Positions 6,860 through 14,001 of a stretch of 14,358 nt of DNA are shown here, one piece after another. The stretch's first letter is position 1, and every line of letters begins with the position of its first letter. Source of the DNA: Halobacteriales archaeon SW_9_67_25 (GTDB taxonomy: Archaea > Halobacteriota > Halobacteria > Halobacteriales > Haloarculaceae); contig PXSU01000121.1 of assembly GCA_003022745.1 (NCBI GenBank), forward strand, positions 14,717 to 29,074. The letters run 5' to 3'. The position numbers were made by a program, and so were the translations under genes. The notes under the pieces are model-generated. The model ran no database searches and was not told the DNA's origin. It saw only the letters and a list, made by a program, of their open reading frames with translations.

Positions 6860-6861
6860 GG

Positions 6862-7143
6862 TCACTCCTGGAACTCGAGGCGGCCGGCGCGCCACCCCTC
6901 GCGCTGGTGGGCCCGGCCACACTCGCCACAGCGGTAGGTCAACTGTGTCTTCTTCGTGGGCTTGTCCCCGCCGGGCACCTTCGAGAACTTGCCGTCGTTG
7001 CCGATGCCCGACTGCCGTTTACGCTGGCGGTCGTTGACCTTCTTCATGCCCGAGGACCGCCCGGATCGGACCTTCTCGACCTCGTGTTCGTGGTGTTCGT
7101 TGCAGTGTGGACAGTACGTGTTCATCCGGCGTGGCATCTCCAT
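6862..7143 (-). CDS. rpl44e: 50S ribosomal protein L44e
   Basis: This 93-residue protein is near identical in pattern to haloarchaeal L44e: [20 protein letters not shown] at the N-terminus, [16 protein letters not shown] in the middle and [13 protein letters not shown] at the end. Zinc ligands are in CPHC and CGEC. The ATG at 7143 is preferred over that at 7137 because haloarchaeal L44e usually begins M-x-MPRR. It is the first gene of the operon running left to 4860; its promoter is at 7179-7185. Confidence 0.96.
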   Translation of the reverse strand: MEMPRRMNTYCPHCNEHHEHEVEKVRSGRSSGMKKVNDRQRKRQSGIGNDGKFSKVPGGDKPTKKTQLTYRCGECGRAHQREGWRAGRLEFQE

Positions 7144-7178
7144 AGATATCGACCTTGCGGGCCCGTTGGACACCGGCG

Positions 7179-7185
7179 TTTAAAA
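7179..7185 (-). promoter_or_regulatory. TATA box of the L44e-S27e-aIF2-alpha-Nop10-PAC2 operon
   Basis: On the minus strand the sequence is TTTTAAA, about 39 bases ahead of the L44e ATG, giving a predicted start near 7155 and a leader of about 12 bases. No other strong TATA box is evident within the operon. Confidence 0.55.
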
Positions 7186-7259
7186 CCCGTGCGATTCGCC
7201 GTGCCGTACACAGTCGCGCCGTCGACACGCATTTGCGGGGTGGCCGCCTACGGCCCGGC

Positions 7260-7787
7260 GTGACCGAGTACGACGCGGTCGTCTACGACCTCGACGGGAC
7301 GCTGGTGTGCCTGGACGTCGACTGGGGCGCCGCGGCCGTCGAGGCGGCCGAGGTCCTCGCGGCCCGGGGAATCGACACCGGCGGGATGGACCTCTGGGAC
7401 ATGCTCGAACGGGCCGACGAGGAGGGCTATCGCGGGTCGCTCGAATCGGTCCTCACCGACCACGAACGGGCGGGGGCACGCACCGCGGACCCGCTCCCGC
7501 TGGCCGAGGACCTCCCGCTACCGGTACCCGTGGGGGTCTGTTCGCTCAACTGCGAGGCAGCCTGCCACATTGCGCTGGAGACCCACGGGCTCGACGGCCA
7601 CGTCGATGTCGTTGTCGGCCGGGACACGGTCGACACCTACAAGCCCGACCCCGAGCCACTGCTGGCGGCGGCACGCGGCCTCGGGGCCGAACCGGACGAG
7701 ACGCTGTTCGTCGGCGACTCCGAGAGCGACGCCGAGGCCGCACGCCGGGCCGGTGTCGCCTTCCAGCACGTCCGGGAACGGCACTGA
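7260..7787 (+). CDS. HAD-superfamily hydrolase (phosphatase-like)
   Basis: This 175-residue protein has all four HAD motifs: VVYDLDGTL with nucleophile Asp10 and acid-base Asp12; motif II Ser95 in GVCSLN; motif III Lys128 in TYKPDP; and motif IV GDSESD (Asp153, Asp157). A small helical cap lies between residues about 16 and 85. This resembles phosphoglycolate phosphatase or beta-phosphoglucomutase-type subfamily IA enzymes, but the substrate cannot be read from sequence. The start is GTG at 7260; the frame is open to 7155, but that part is not conserved-looking. It converges with the membrane protein at 7791, three bases away. Confidence 0.88.
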   Translation: MTEYDAVVYDLDGTLVCLDVDWGAAAVEAAEVLAARGIDTGGMDLWDMLERADEEGYRGSLESVLTDHERAGARTADPLPLAEDLPLPVPVGVCSLNCEAACHIALETHGLDGHVDVVVGRDTVDTYKPDPEPLLAAARGLGAEPDETLFVGDSESDAEAARRAGVAFQHVRERH

Positions 7788-7790
7788 CTT

Positions 7791-8129
7791 CTACACTGCT
7801 CCTGGGTCGACCTGCCGACCGACGAGGACGAGACTCCCGACGAGCAAAAGCATCGCGGCGGGCAGGAGAAACTGGAACCCCCTCAGAAGCACGCCCGAAG
7901 CCTGCACCCCGAGCACAATCAACACCACGGGGCCACAGCAGGCTGTCCCCGAGAGCAGCGCTGGGACACTCGCCAGCAGGCCGCCCGACTTCCCGCCGAT
8001 CCCACAGGCCTTCGGCTGGCGCCAGACCAGGTAGGTCAGTGCCAGATTGAGCCCGACCAGCCCGGCCGCGAGGTGGTCGATCATCCGGAGGTACACGACC
8101 AGATACAGGAGCGTCACGCCACCGAACAC
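7791..8129 (-). CDS. small membrane protein with CCGP motif
   Basis: This protein of 112 residues has about four hydrophobic segments. Three cysteines stand out: one in KACGIGG and two in GTACCGPVVLIVLG at the start of the third segment. The CCGP arrangement recalls thiol or metal sites in small transporters such as MerT, but I do not claim that function. The GTG start at 8129 overlaps the end of the upstream lipoprotein gene by 16 bases. The reading frame stays open further upstream (into DRRGDATLVFGG), which looks coding-like but has no start codon nearby. Either the two proteins are translationally coupled, or a frameshift separates pieces of a longer protein. Confidence 0.7.
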   Translation of the reverse strand: MFGGVTLLYLVVYLRMIDHLAAGLVGLNLALTYLVWRQPKACGIGGKSGGLLASVPALLSGTACCGPVVLIVLGVQASGVLLRGFQFLLPAAMLLLVGSLVLVGRQVDPGAV

Positions 8130-8341
8130 GAGCGTGGCGTCGCCCCGGCGGTCGGCACCGCTCCCGACACGGCGGTCCCCGACGCGGTGTCCGTCCCGGC
8201 GTCCCCGGCCGGCGTCGCGGTCGATTCCCGGTCGCTCCCGTCCGAGGTCCCTCCGCCGGACCCGGACTGGCCGCTGCAGCCAGCTAGTGCGAACACTCCT
8301 GCCGATGCGGCGAGGAATCGGCGGCGAGATAACGGTTCCAT
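8114..8341 (-). CDS. small Tat-exported lipoprotein
   Basis: This 75-residue protein starts MEPLSRRRFLAASAG and continues to the lipobox LAGC with Cys22. The RRRFL motif, hydrophobic stretch and lipobox are a classic haloarchaeal Tat lipoprotein signal. The mature part is only about 53 residues of Gly, Ser, Thr, Ala and Asp with no fold signature, so it is either a tiny lipoprotein or the remnant of a longer one. Start at 8341 is supported by a TATA-like box about 29 bases upstream. It overlaps the following membrane protein gene by 16 bases in another frame. Confidence 0.68.
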   Translation of the reverse strand: MEPLSRRRFLAASAGVFALAGCSGQSGSGGGTSDGSDRESTATPAGDAGTDTASGTAVSGAVPTAGATPRSCSVA

Positions 8342-8366
8342 AGTTACCGACACGGCTGCCAGTAGA

Positions 8367-8374
8367 TCAATACT
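8367..8374 (-). promoter_or_regulatory. TATA-like box for the lipoprotein-membrane protein pair
   Basis: On the minus strand the sequence is AGTATTGA, centred about 29 bases before the ATG at 8341. It is the only AT-rich element in the 73 bases between this gene pair and the next gene upstream. Confidence 0.4.
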
Positions 8375-8414
8375 TGAGCGGCTGTGCGAGCACTCTGCGC
8401 GGCCACGAAACCGG

Positions 8415-8660
8415 TCACGGGGGCTGGCCCGTCACCCGCCGGCGCGCGCAGAGGTAGACGCAGACAGCAGTGAGAAACCACACGAGCGCGCCGACGCGGA
8501 CAGCGAAGGCGACCCGCTCGCTCCAGGTCGGGAGCGTCCGCGACAACGAGAGCGCGGCCACGAGCGGGGCACCCACGGCGACGGTCGCGACGAAGGTGAC
8601 CTGCATGACCCACCCGTAGTCGATGCCATCCGGGTCGGTCCGCTCGCGCTGGGGAGCCAC
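8415..8660 (-). CDS. small two-helix membrane protein, haloarchaeal (DUF5822-like)
   Basis: This protein of 81 residues begins VAPQRERTDPDGIDYGWVMQ. It has two transmembrane segments (about 17-38 and 51-72), separated by SRTLPTWSERVAFAVRVG, and ends in a positive tail ARRR. From memory it matches a small haloarchaeal family that I believe is DUF5822; no role is known. The GTG at 8660 is chosen because the residues upstream are not protein-like and a perfect TATA palindrome lies 26-33 bases ahead. That box overlaps the stop codon of the upstream HalX gene. Confidence 0.75.
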   Translation of the reverse strand: MAPQRERTDPDGIDYGWVMQVTFVATVAVGAPLVAALSLSRTLPTWSERVAFAVRVGALVWFLTAVCVYLCARRRVTGQPP

Positions 8661-8685
8661 TGGCCGGGTATCCCCGACGACGGCT

Positions 8686-8693
8686 CTTATAAG
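8686..8693 (-). promoter_or_regulatory. TATA box (CTTATAAG) overlapping the HalX stop codon
   Basis: The palindrome cttataag is centred about 30 bases ahead of the GTG at 8660. The TAA stop of the HalX gene is at 8687-8689, within the box, so the promoter of one gene is built into the end of another. Confidence 0.6.
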
Positions 8694-9244
8694 AACCGGT
8701 CGATGTCTTCGAGGCCGAGTTCCGCCTCGATCTCGTCGACCACCGCTTCGAGGCGCTCGATCTCGGCGTTCAGTTCCCGGTAGGATTCGTCGTCTGCCAG
8801 TTCGTGCTCGGAGTGTTCGACCTCCATGACGTTGCGCGTGAGCTTCTTCGAACCCAGTTCGCGGCGCCGGTCGACGTACTCGCCGATCCGGAGCACGCGC
8901 CGGACAGTCTCTGTCAGCTCCTGCCCGTCGACGGGCGTGACGAGGTAGTCGGTACACCCGAGTTCGAGCACGCTTTCGCTGGGTTCCTCGTCAAGCACCA
9001 GGACGATCCGGCAGTCGACGCCCCGTTTCTGGAGTTCGTCCACCACGACCACGTCCGCCTCCCGGGACAGTTGCCGGTCGATGACCACCACGTCGTGGTC
9101 GTCGTCGATGACCCCGAGGGCCTCCGCGACGCTGGTCGCGGTGTCGACGTCGTACTCGTCCTGGAGACTCTCCGCGTACGTCTCCACGATGTGCTCGATG
9201 CCCATGACGACGAGTACGCGGGGACGGGCAGTCTGGGCCGACAC
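8687..9244 (-). CDS. HalX-domain response regulator with degenerate receiver
   Basis: This 185-residue protein has a receiver-like domain at about 7-118 and a C-terminal HalX domain at about 125-180 (KKLTRNVMEVEHSEHELADDE, then a helix up to EIEAELGLEDIDRFL). The candidate phosphoacceptor is Asp56 in VVVIDRQLS. The other receiver hallmarks are missing: the acidic pair after the first strand is VVMGIEH instead of VVDDE-like, the switch Thr/Ser is replaced in LVLDEEP (84-88), and the conserved Lys is Thr103 in DYLVTPVD. Start GTG at 9244 keeps the first strand PRVLVV and has a TATA box 26 bases upstream. HalX proteins are haloarchaeal regulators thought to act in signalling; the target is unknown. 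Confidence 0.85.
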   Translation of the reverse strand: MSAQTARPRVLVVMGIEHIVETYAESLQDEYDVDTATSVAEALGVIDDDHDVVVIDRQLSREADVVVVDELQKRGVDCRIVLVLDEEPSESVLELGCTDYLVTPVDGQELTETVRRVLRIGEYVDRRRELGSKKLTRNVMEVEHSEHELADDESYRELNAEIERLEAVVDEIEAELGLEDIDRFL

Positions 9245-9267
9245 ACCGATGGGTCGGGCGCGGAGTG

Positions 9268-9272
9268 TTATA
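9268..9272 (-). promoter_or_regulatory. TATA box for the HalX gene
   Basis: On the minus strand the core is TATAA within ACTATAACAC, centred 26 bases before the GTG at 9244. It begins only about 10 bases after the stop of the hydrolase gene. This spacing fixes the otherwise ambiguous GTG start. Confidence 0.6.
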
Positions 9273-9282
9273 GTAGTAACTG

Positions 9283-10053
9283 TCAACAGCCGAAAAAGGA
9301 AGCCACGGCCTCCGAGAACGCGGCCGGTCGCTCCACCATCGCTAGGTGGGCGGCGTCCTCGATGAGGGCCACGGTCGCATCGGGCGCGTGCTCGACGTAG
9401 TACTCGTGGTAGAACGGCGGCGTCAGGCGGTCGTGTTCGCCGACGAGCGCCAGCAGCGGTACGTCCAGTTCCCCGACCCGGTCCCGGACGTCGAAGGCGT
9501 GACAGGTCAGGAAGTCCCGTTCGGTGACCGCGCGCCCGACCGCCCGCATTGTCTCGCGCGAGCGCCGCTCCGTCCGTTCGTCGGCCTCGTGAAACAGCAT
9601 GTCGTCCCCGTGGAGCGCGTCGATGGCGCACTCGAAGTCACCGGCCAACCACGTCCGCAGGGCTTCGGTGACCGCCAGTTTCGCTCCCGACCCCGCCAGG
9701 ACCGCCGCCGAGACGTCAACCCGATCCGCGAGGAGGACGTGCTGGACCACGGCCCCGCCGAGGGAGTTGCCCACCAGCAGGTCCGCTCCGACCGCCGACG
9801 CGACCGCAACGACGTCCGCCCCGTAGGCCCGGAGGGTCGCCGGACCGACCTCGGTGTCGACGTCGCCGGACCCACCGTGGCCGCTCAAGTCCAGGGCTGC
9901 TGCCGGGTGGGTCGGTCCTGCCGGGCCGTACTGGGCGGCCCAGACGCGGTGGGTAGCGCCGCTGCCGTGGACGTACAGTGCCGTCGGGCCCCCGGCGTCG
10001 GGCCGGGTCAGCCTGTAGGCCGTCTCCCGGCCGTCGTGTCTGACCGTCTCCAT
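9283..10053 (-). CDS. alpha/beta hydrolase
   Basis: This 256-residue single-domain enzyme has the complete catalytic layout: oxyanion HGSG (29-32), [10 protein letters not shown] (54-63), nucleophile Ser97 in GNSLGG, acid Asp208 in GEHDRLTP and base His236 in DAAHLAM. A cap region lies about 125-180. It resembles the broad esterase, lipase and C-C hydrolase group, and its substrate cannot be inferred. ATG at 10053 is preferred; a GTG at 10077 would add eight residues. It is divergent from the cdc48 gene across a 146-base shared upstream region. Confidence 0.88.
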   Translation of the reverse strand: METVRHDGRETAYRLTRPDAGGPTALYVHGSGATHRVWAAQYGPAGPTHPAAALDLSGHGGSGDVDTEVGPATLRAYGADVVAVASAVGADLLVGNSLGGAVVQHVLLADRVDVSAAVLAGSGAKLAVTEALRTWLAGDFECAIDALHGDDMLFHEADERTERRSRETMRAVGRAVTERDFLTCHAFDVRDRVGELDVPLLALVGEHDRLTPPFYHEYYVEHAPDATVALIEDAAHLAMVERPAAFSEAVASFFGC

Positions 10054-10166
10054 ACGCCCCGTTGTGGGCGGGAGCACTTACCTCCCGTTGCTCGCGAGAT
10101 TACTGTGAACCGCTTTCAGCTTGTATCTTGCAAATGACGTCACGTGTTGCTATCTATACCGACGAG

Positions 10167-10174
10167 TATATATA
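10167..10174 (+). promoter_or_regulatory. strong TATA box for the Cdc48 gene
   Basis: TATATATA sits within gagtatatatactatc and is centred 29 bases before the ATG at 10200. It is the most AT-rich stretch of the window and suggests a strong, near-leaderless promoter. A second AT-rich word, tatctatacc, lies just upstream at 10151-10160. Confidence 0.65.
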
Positions 10175-10199
10175 CTATCAACGATTACTTGTTGTTAGT

Positions 10200-12623
10200 A
10201 TGAACAGCCAACAGCAGTTTGCAGCGGGGGACATCGACGTCCGTCGGTATGAGTACGATGACAGCGTCGTCCTGGCAGCAGACTTCGGGTACACCGAGTC
10301 GGCGTCGGTCGACGTGGTCGACGACACGGTGATCGTCGTCGTCGACGGCGAGCAGTTCGACGTCGAGATAGAGTCCGTCAAGCCCCTCAAACAGAAGGAC
10401 GCCGGTCGCGGACTCGCGGCCATCGACCGCCAGTCGATGGCGGAGATGGAAATCGAGAACGGCGACTACATCGTCATCCAGGGTCCGGACGGGCGCACCG
10501 TCGCACGCGTCTGGCCCGGCTACCCCGAAGACGAGGGCCGGGGCGTGGTCCGGATTGACGGGCAACTGCGCCAGGAGACCGGCGCGGGCATCGACGACAC
10601 TGTTGCGGTCGAGCCCGCCGACGTCCAGCCCGCAAAACTGGTGACCGTCGCACTCCCCCAGAACCTCCGGGTGCGGGGCAACGTCGGCCCGATGATCCGC
10701 CAGAACATCAGCGGCCAGGCGATCACCCAGGGCCAGACAGTCCCGGTCTCGTTTGGCCTGGGGCCGCTGTCCTCGATGTCCGGCCAGAAGATCCCCGTCA
10801 AGGTCGCCGACACCGAGCCCGGCGGGACGGTCGTCGTCACCGACTCGACCGAGGTCGAGGTCTCCGAACAGCCCGCCGAGCAGATCGCAGGCGGCGAGGA
10901 GAGCCGCGGGACGCCCGACGTCACCTACGAGGACATCGGCGGCCTCGATTCGGAACTGGAGCAGGTCCGGGAGATGATCGAGTTGCCGATGCGCCACCCC
11001 GAGCTGTTCCAGCAGCTGGGCATCGAACCGCCCAAGGGCGTCCTCCTGCACGGCCCGCCGGGCACCGGCAAGACGCTGATGGCCCGCGCTGTCGCCAACG
11101 AGATCGACGCCTACTTCACCGACATCTCGGGCCCAGAGATCATGTCGAAGTACTACGGCGAGAGCGAGGAGCAGTTGCGGGAGGTCTTCGAGGAGGCCGA
11201 GGAGAACTCGCCGGCCGTGGTCTTCATCGACGAGATCGACTCCATCGCCCCCGAACGCGGCGAGACCAGCGGCGACGTCGAGCGGCGGGTCGTCGCACAA
11301 CTCCTCTCGCTGATGGACGGCCTCGAGGAGCGTGGCGAGGTCATCGTCATCGGCGCGACCAACCGCGTCGACGCCCTGGATCCCGCCCTGCGTCGCGGCG
11401 GCCGCTTCGACCGCGAGATCGAGGTCGGCGTCCCGGACAAGGGGGGCCGCACGGAGATCCTCCAGGTCCACACCCGCGGGATGCCCCTCTCGGAGAACGT
11501 CGACCTCGACCGGTACGCCGAGAACACCCACGGCTTCGTCGGCGCCGATATCGCGCAACTGGCCAAGGAGGCCGCGATGAACGCCCTCCGGCGCATCCGG
11601 CCGGAACTCGACCTCGAAGAGGACGAGATAGACGCCGAGACGCTCGAACGTCTCCAGGTCACCGAGACGGATTTCAAGCACGCGCTCAAGGGCATCGAAC
11701 CCTCCGCGCTGCGGGAAGTGTTCGTCGAGGTGCCCGACGTCACCTGGGAGGACGTGGGCGGCCTCGGAGAGACCAAAGAGCGTCTCCGGGAGGCCATCCA
11801 GTGGCCCCTCGAGTACCCCGAGGTGTTCGCACAGATGGACATGCAGGCCGCCAAGGGCGTGCTGATGTACGGTCCGCCGGGCACCGGCAAAACGCTGCTG
11901 GCGAAAGCAATCGCCAACGAGTCCCAGAGCAACTTCATCTCCATCAAGGGGCCGGAGTTGCTCAACAAGTACGTCGGGGAAAGCGAGAAGGGCGTCCGCG
12001 AGGTCTTCGAGAAGGCCCGTGCGAACGCCCCCACCGTCGTGTTCTTCGACGAGATCGACTCCATCGCCGGCGAGCGCGGGCAACGCTCGGGTGACTCCGG
12101 CGTCGGCGAACGCGTCGTCTCCCAGTTGCTGACCGAACTCGACGGCCTCGAGGACCTTGAGGACGTGGTCGTCATCGCCACCACGAACCGCCCGGACCTC
12201 ATCGACCCCGCACTCCTCCGTCCGGGGCGCCTCGACAGGCACGTCCACGTGCCCGTCCCCGACGAGGCTGCCCGGCGGAAGATCTTCGAGGTCCACACCC
12301 GGGACAAGCCCCTGGCCGAGGGGGTAGACCTGGAGGATCTGGCCGCCCGCACGGAGGGCTACGTCGGTGCCGACATCGAGGCGGTCTGCCGCGAGGCCTC
12401 GATGGCCGCCACGCGGGAGTTCATCTCCCGTGTCGACCCCGACGAGATCGACGAGAGCGTCGGCAACGTCCGGGTCACTGTCGAGCACTTCGAACAGGCC
12501 ATGGAGGAGGTCAACCCCAGCGTCGACGAGGAGACCCGCCAGCGCTACGAGGAAATCGAACGGCGCTTCGACACGCGCGAGGCCGAGGTCGAGGACGACC
12601 GCGTCGGGCGAACCTTCCACTGA
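10200..12623 (+). CDS. cdc48: Cdc48/VCP-type AAA+ ATPase with extra N-terminal domain
   Basis: This 807-residue double-ring unfoldase extracts or unfolds proteins for degradation. After an N-terminal extension (about 1-58) comes the Cdc48 N domain (about 62-215: [20 protein letters not shown], then [13 protein letters not shown]). D1 has Walker A GPPGTGKT at 285-292 and Walker B FIDEID (Asp344, Glu345). D2 has Walker A at 558-565 and Walker B FFDEID (Asp617, Glu618), with arginine-finger motifs RRGGRFDRE and RPGRLDR. All catalytic residues appear intact. The C-terminus ends VGRTFH, without a clear HbYX proteasome-docking motif. The extension [16 protein letters not shown]...[12 protein letters not shown] looks like beta strands and resembles small haloarchaeal Hsp20-like proteins. 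The ATG at 10200 is fixed by the TATA box upstream. Haloarchaea carry several Cdc48 paralogues; which this one is cannot be said. Confidence 0.95.
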   Translation: MNSQQQFAAGDIDVRRYEYDDSVVLAADFGYTESASVDVVDDTVIVVVDGEQFDVEIESVKPLKQKDAGRGLAAIDRQSMAEMEIENGDYIVIQGPDGRTVARVWPGYPEDEGRGVVRIDGQLRQETGAGIDDTVAVEPADVQPAKLVTVALPQNLRVRGNVGPMIRQNISGQAITQGQTVPVSFGLGPLSSMSGQKIPVKVADTEPGGTVVVTDSTEVEVSEQPAEQIAGGEESRGTPDVTYEDIGGLDSELEQVREMIELPMRHPELFQQLGIEPPKGVLLHGPPGTGKTLMARAVANEIDAYFTDISGPEIMSKYYGESEEQLREVFEEAEENSPAVVFIDEIDSIAPERGETSGDVERRVVAQLLSLMDGLEERGEVIVIGATNRVDALDPALRRGGRFDREIEVGVPDKGGRTEILQVHTRGMPLSENVDLDRYAENTHGFVGADIAQLAKEAAMNALRRIRPELDLEEDEIDAETLERLQVTETDFKHALKGIEPSALREVFVEVPDVTWEDVGGLGETKERLREAIQWPLEYPEVFAQMDMQAAKGVLMYGPPGTGKTLLAKAIANESQSNFISIKGPELLNKYVGESEKGVREVFEKARANAPTVVFFDEIDSIAGERGQRSGDSGVGERVVSQLLTELDGLEDLEDVVVIATTNRPDLIDPALLRPGRLDRHVHVPVPDEAARRKIFEVHTRDKPLAEGVDLEDLAARTEGYVGADIEAVCREASMAATREFISRVDPDEIDESVGNVRVTVEHFEQAMEEVNPSVDEETRQRYEEIERRFDTREAEVEDDRVGRTFH

Positions 12624-12681
12624 GCACTCCTCTTCCCCGCGGACGCCAGGCTGCCCGAAGCGGGCTTTCGTGGCAGCCCTG

Positions 12682-12763
12682 ATACGGATTGCTGTAGTTC
12701 ATTACTGGATCGACCGCAGTACGGCGTGCGGTCGACCTAGAAAATAGCGACAGCAATCCGTAT
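12682..12763. repeat. 82-bp concentric inverted repeat (MITE-like or hairpin)
   Basis: The outer arms atacggattgctgt (12682-12695) and acagcaatccgtat (12750-12763) are perfect complements. The inner arms tcgaccgca (12710-12718) and tgcggtcga (12727-12735) are also perfect and share the same centre, around 12722-12723. The 14 positions between the arms still pair in about half the cases, plus two wobbles. No flanking target duplication is visible. It lies 58 bases after cdc48 and 53 before phaC. It could be a small non-autonomous element, or a structured terminator-like hairpin. Confidence 0.85.
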
Positions 12764-12816
12764 GAAACACGTAGGCCCATTCTTTTGAGGCCGGCGCGGG
12801 TAACTCCGGCACCCGA

Positions 12817-13953
12817 ATGGTCTTCAACCCGCTGGCGGCGTCACTGGATGCCGGCACGGCTGCGCTGGAAGCACTGACGGACGCGACCCGAAAGGGGCAA
12901 GTCCTGCCCGAGCGCCTCGGCGAGATGGCCACCGTGGACGTTGGGCAGACGCCCGCGGAGGTCGTCTACGAGGAGAACAAACTGGAGCTACTCCACTACG
13001 AGCCCCGGACAGCAGAGCAGTACGACACCCCGATGCTGGTGGTGTGGTCGCTGATAAACAGGCCCTACATCCTCGATTTGCAGCCCGACCGGAGCGTGGT
13101 CCGGCGCCTTCTGGAGGGGGGCCACGACATCTACATGATCCGGTGGAACGAGCCCTCGCGGCTCGACCAGCACCTGGGGATGGCCGACTACGTCGACCGG
13201 TACATCGCCAACTGCGTCGACGCGGTCCGCGAGCGCTCCGGGGCCGAGGCTGTCAACCTCGTGGGCTACTGCATCGGCGGCGCACTGACCGCGATGTACG
13301 CCGCACGCAACCCGGAGAAAGTGAACACTCTCGGACAGATAGCCGGGACGCTCTGTTTCGAGGGCGACGGTGGCGTCCTCGAACTCTGGGGCGCGGACGC
13401 GTACTTCGACCCCGAGAGCGTCGTCGACGTCTCGGGCAACGTCCCGGCAGACCTGCTCGCGGGCATGTTCGAGATGATGGACCCCGTCCGGAACACGGTC
13501 AGCAAGTACGTCACCCTCTACGAGCGGCTGGACGACGCGGATTTCGTGGCGAACTTCGCCCGGATGGAGCGGTGGCTCGACGAGGGGGTCGGCGTCGCCG
13601 GCACGACCTACGTCGAGTTCATGGAGACGGTCTACCAGGACGACCGGCTCCGCCGGAACGAACTCGAACTGGACGGCCGGCCAGTCGACGTCGGGAACAT
13701 CGACATGCCCGTCCTCCAGATTGTCGGCGAGTACGACGACCTCGTTCCCCCGGAGGCCTCGGTCCCATTCAACCACGTCGTCGGCAGCGACGAGACGGAA
13801 ATCATCGAGTTCCCGACCGGTCACATCGGAATCTCTGTGTCGTCCAGTGCACACGAGGCCTACTGGCCCCGCGTCGCCGAGTGGTTCGCCCAGTACTCCG
13901 GGGAACGGGGAACTCCGGTCGCTACCGGCCAGGACGACGCCGGCCAGAGCTGA
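12817..13953 (+). CDS. phaC: class III poly(3-hydroxyalkanoate) synthase subunit PhaC (paralogue)
   Basis: This 378-residue alpha/beta-hydrolase-fold enzyme resembles PhaC, which polymerises hydroxyacyl-CoA into storage granules. Hallmarks are the haloarchaeal phrases VVYEENKLELLHY and NRPYILDLQPDRSVVRRLL, the lipase-like box GYCIGG with catalytic Cys152, Asp307 in GEYDDLVPP and His336 in PTGHIG. Typical haloarchaeal PhaC carries a longer C-terminal tail (total near 470), which is absent here. Class III synthases need PhaE, normally encoded just upstream; here the upstream gene is cdc48 and the downstream gene is DUF420, so no phaE, phaP or phaB is adjacent. It may be one of the cryptic extra PhaC paralogues known in haloarchaea. 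The ATG at 12817 fits the family N-terminus. An AT-rich ttcttttgag about 30 bases upstream may be its TATA box. Confidence 0.9.
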   Translation: MVFNPLAASLDAGTAALEALTDATRKGQVLPERLGEMATVDVGQTPAEVVYEENKLELLHYEPRTAEQYDTPMLVVWSLINRPYILDLQPDRSVVRRLLEGGHDIYMIRWNEPSRLDQHLGMADYVDRYIANCVDAVRERSGAEAVNLVGYCIGGALTAMYAARNPEKVNTLGQIAGTLCFEGDGGVLELWGADAYFDPESVVDVSGNVPADLLAGMFEMMDPVRNTVSKYVTLYERLDDADFVANFARMERWLDEGVGVAGTTYVEFMETVYQDDRLRRNELELDGRPVDVGNIDMPVLQIVGEYDDLVPPEASVPFNHVVGSDETEIIEFPTGHIGISVSSSAHEAYWPRVAEWFAQYSGERGTPVATGQDDAGQS

Positions 13954-14001
13954 CTGGCCCGATGCGGAACCCCTAATGTGTTCCTGTCCCCAGATTCGCG
14001 T

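Noticed and set aside
10185..12620. An 811-codon open frame on the minus strand opposite cdc48
   Set aside because: It is the mirror of a GC-rich gene. Its translation is low-complexity Asp/Val/Leu/Arg without any family signature, while the plus strand encodes intact AAA+ motifs and has a TATA box.
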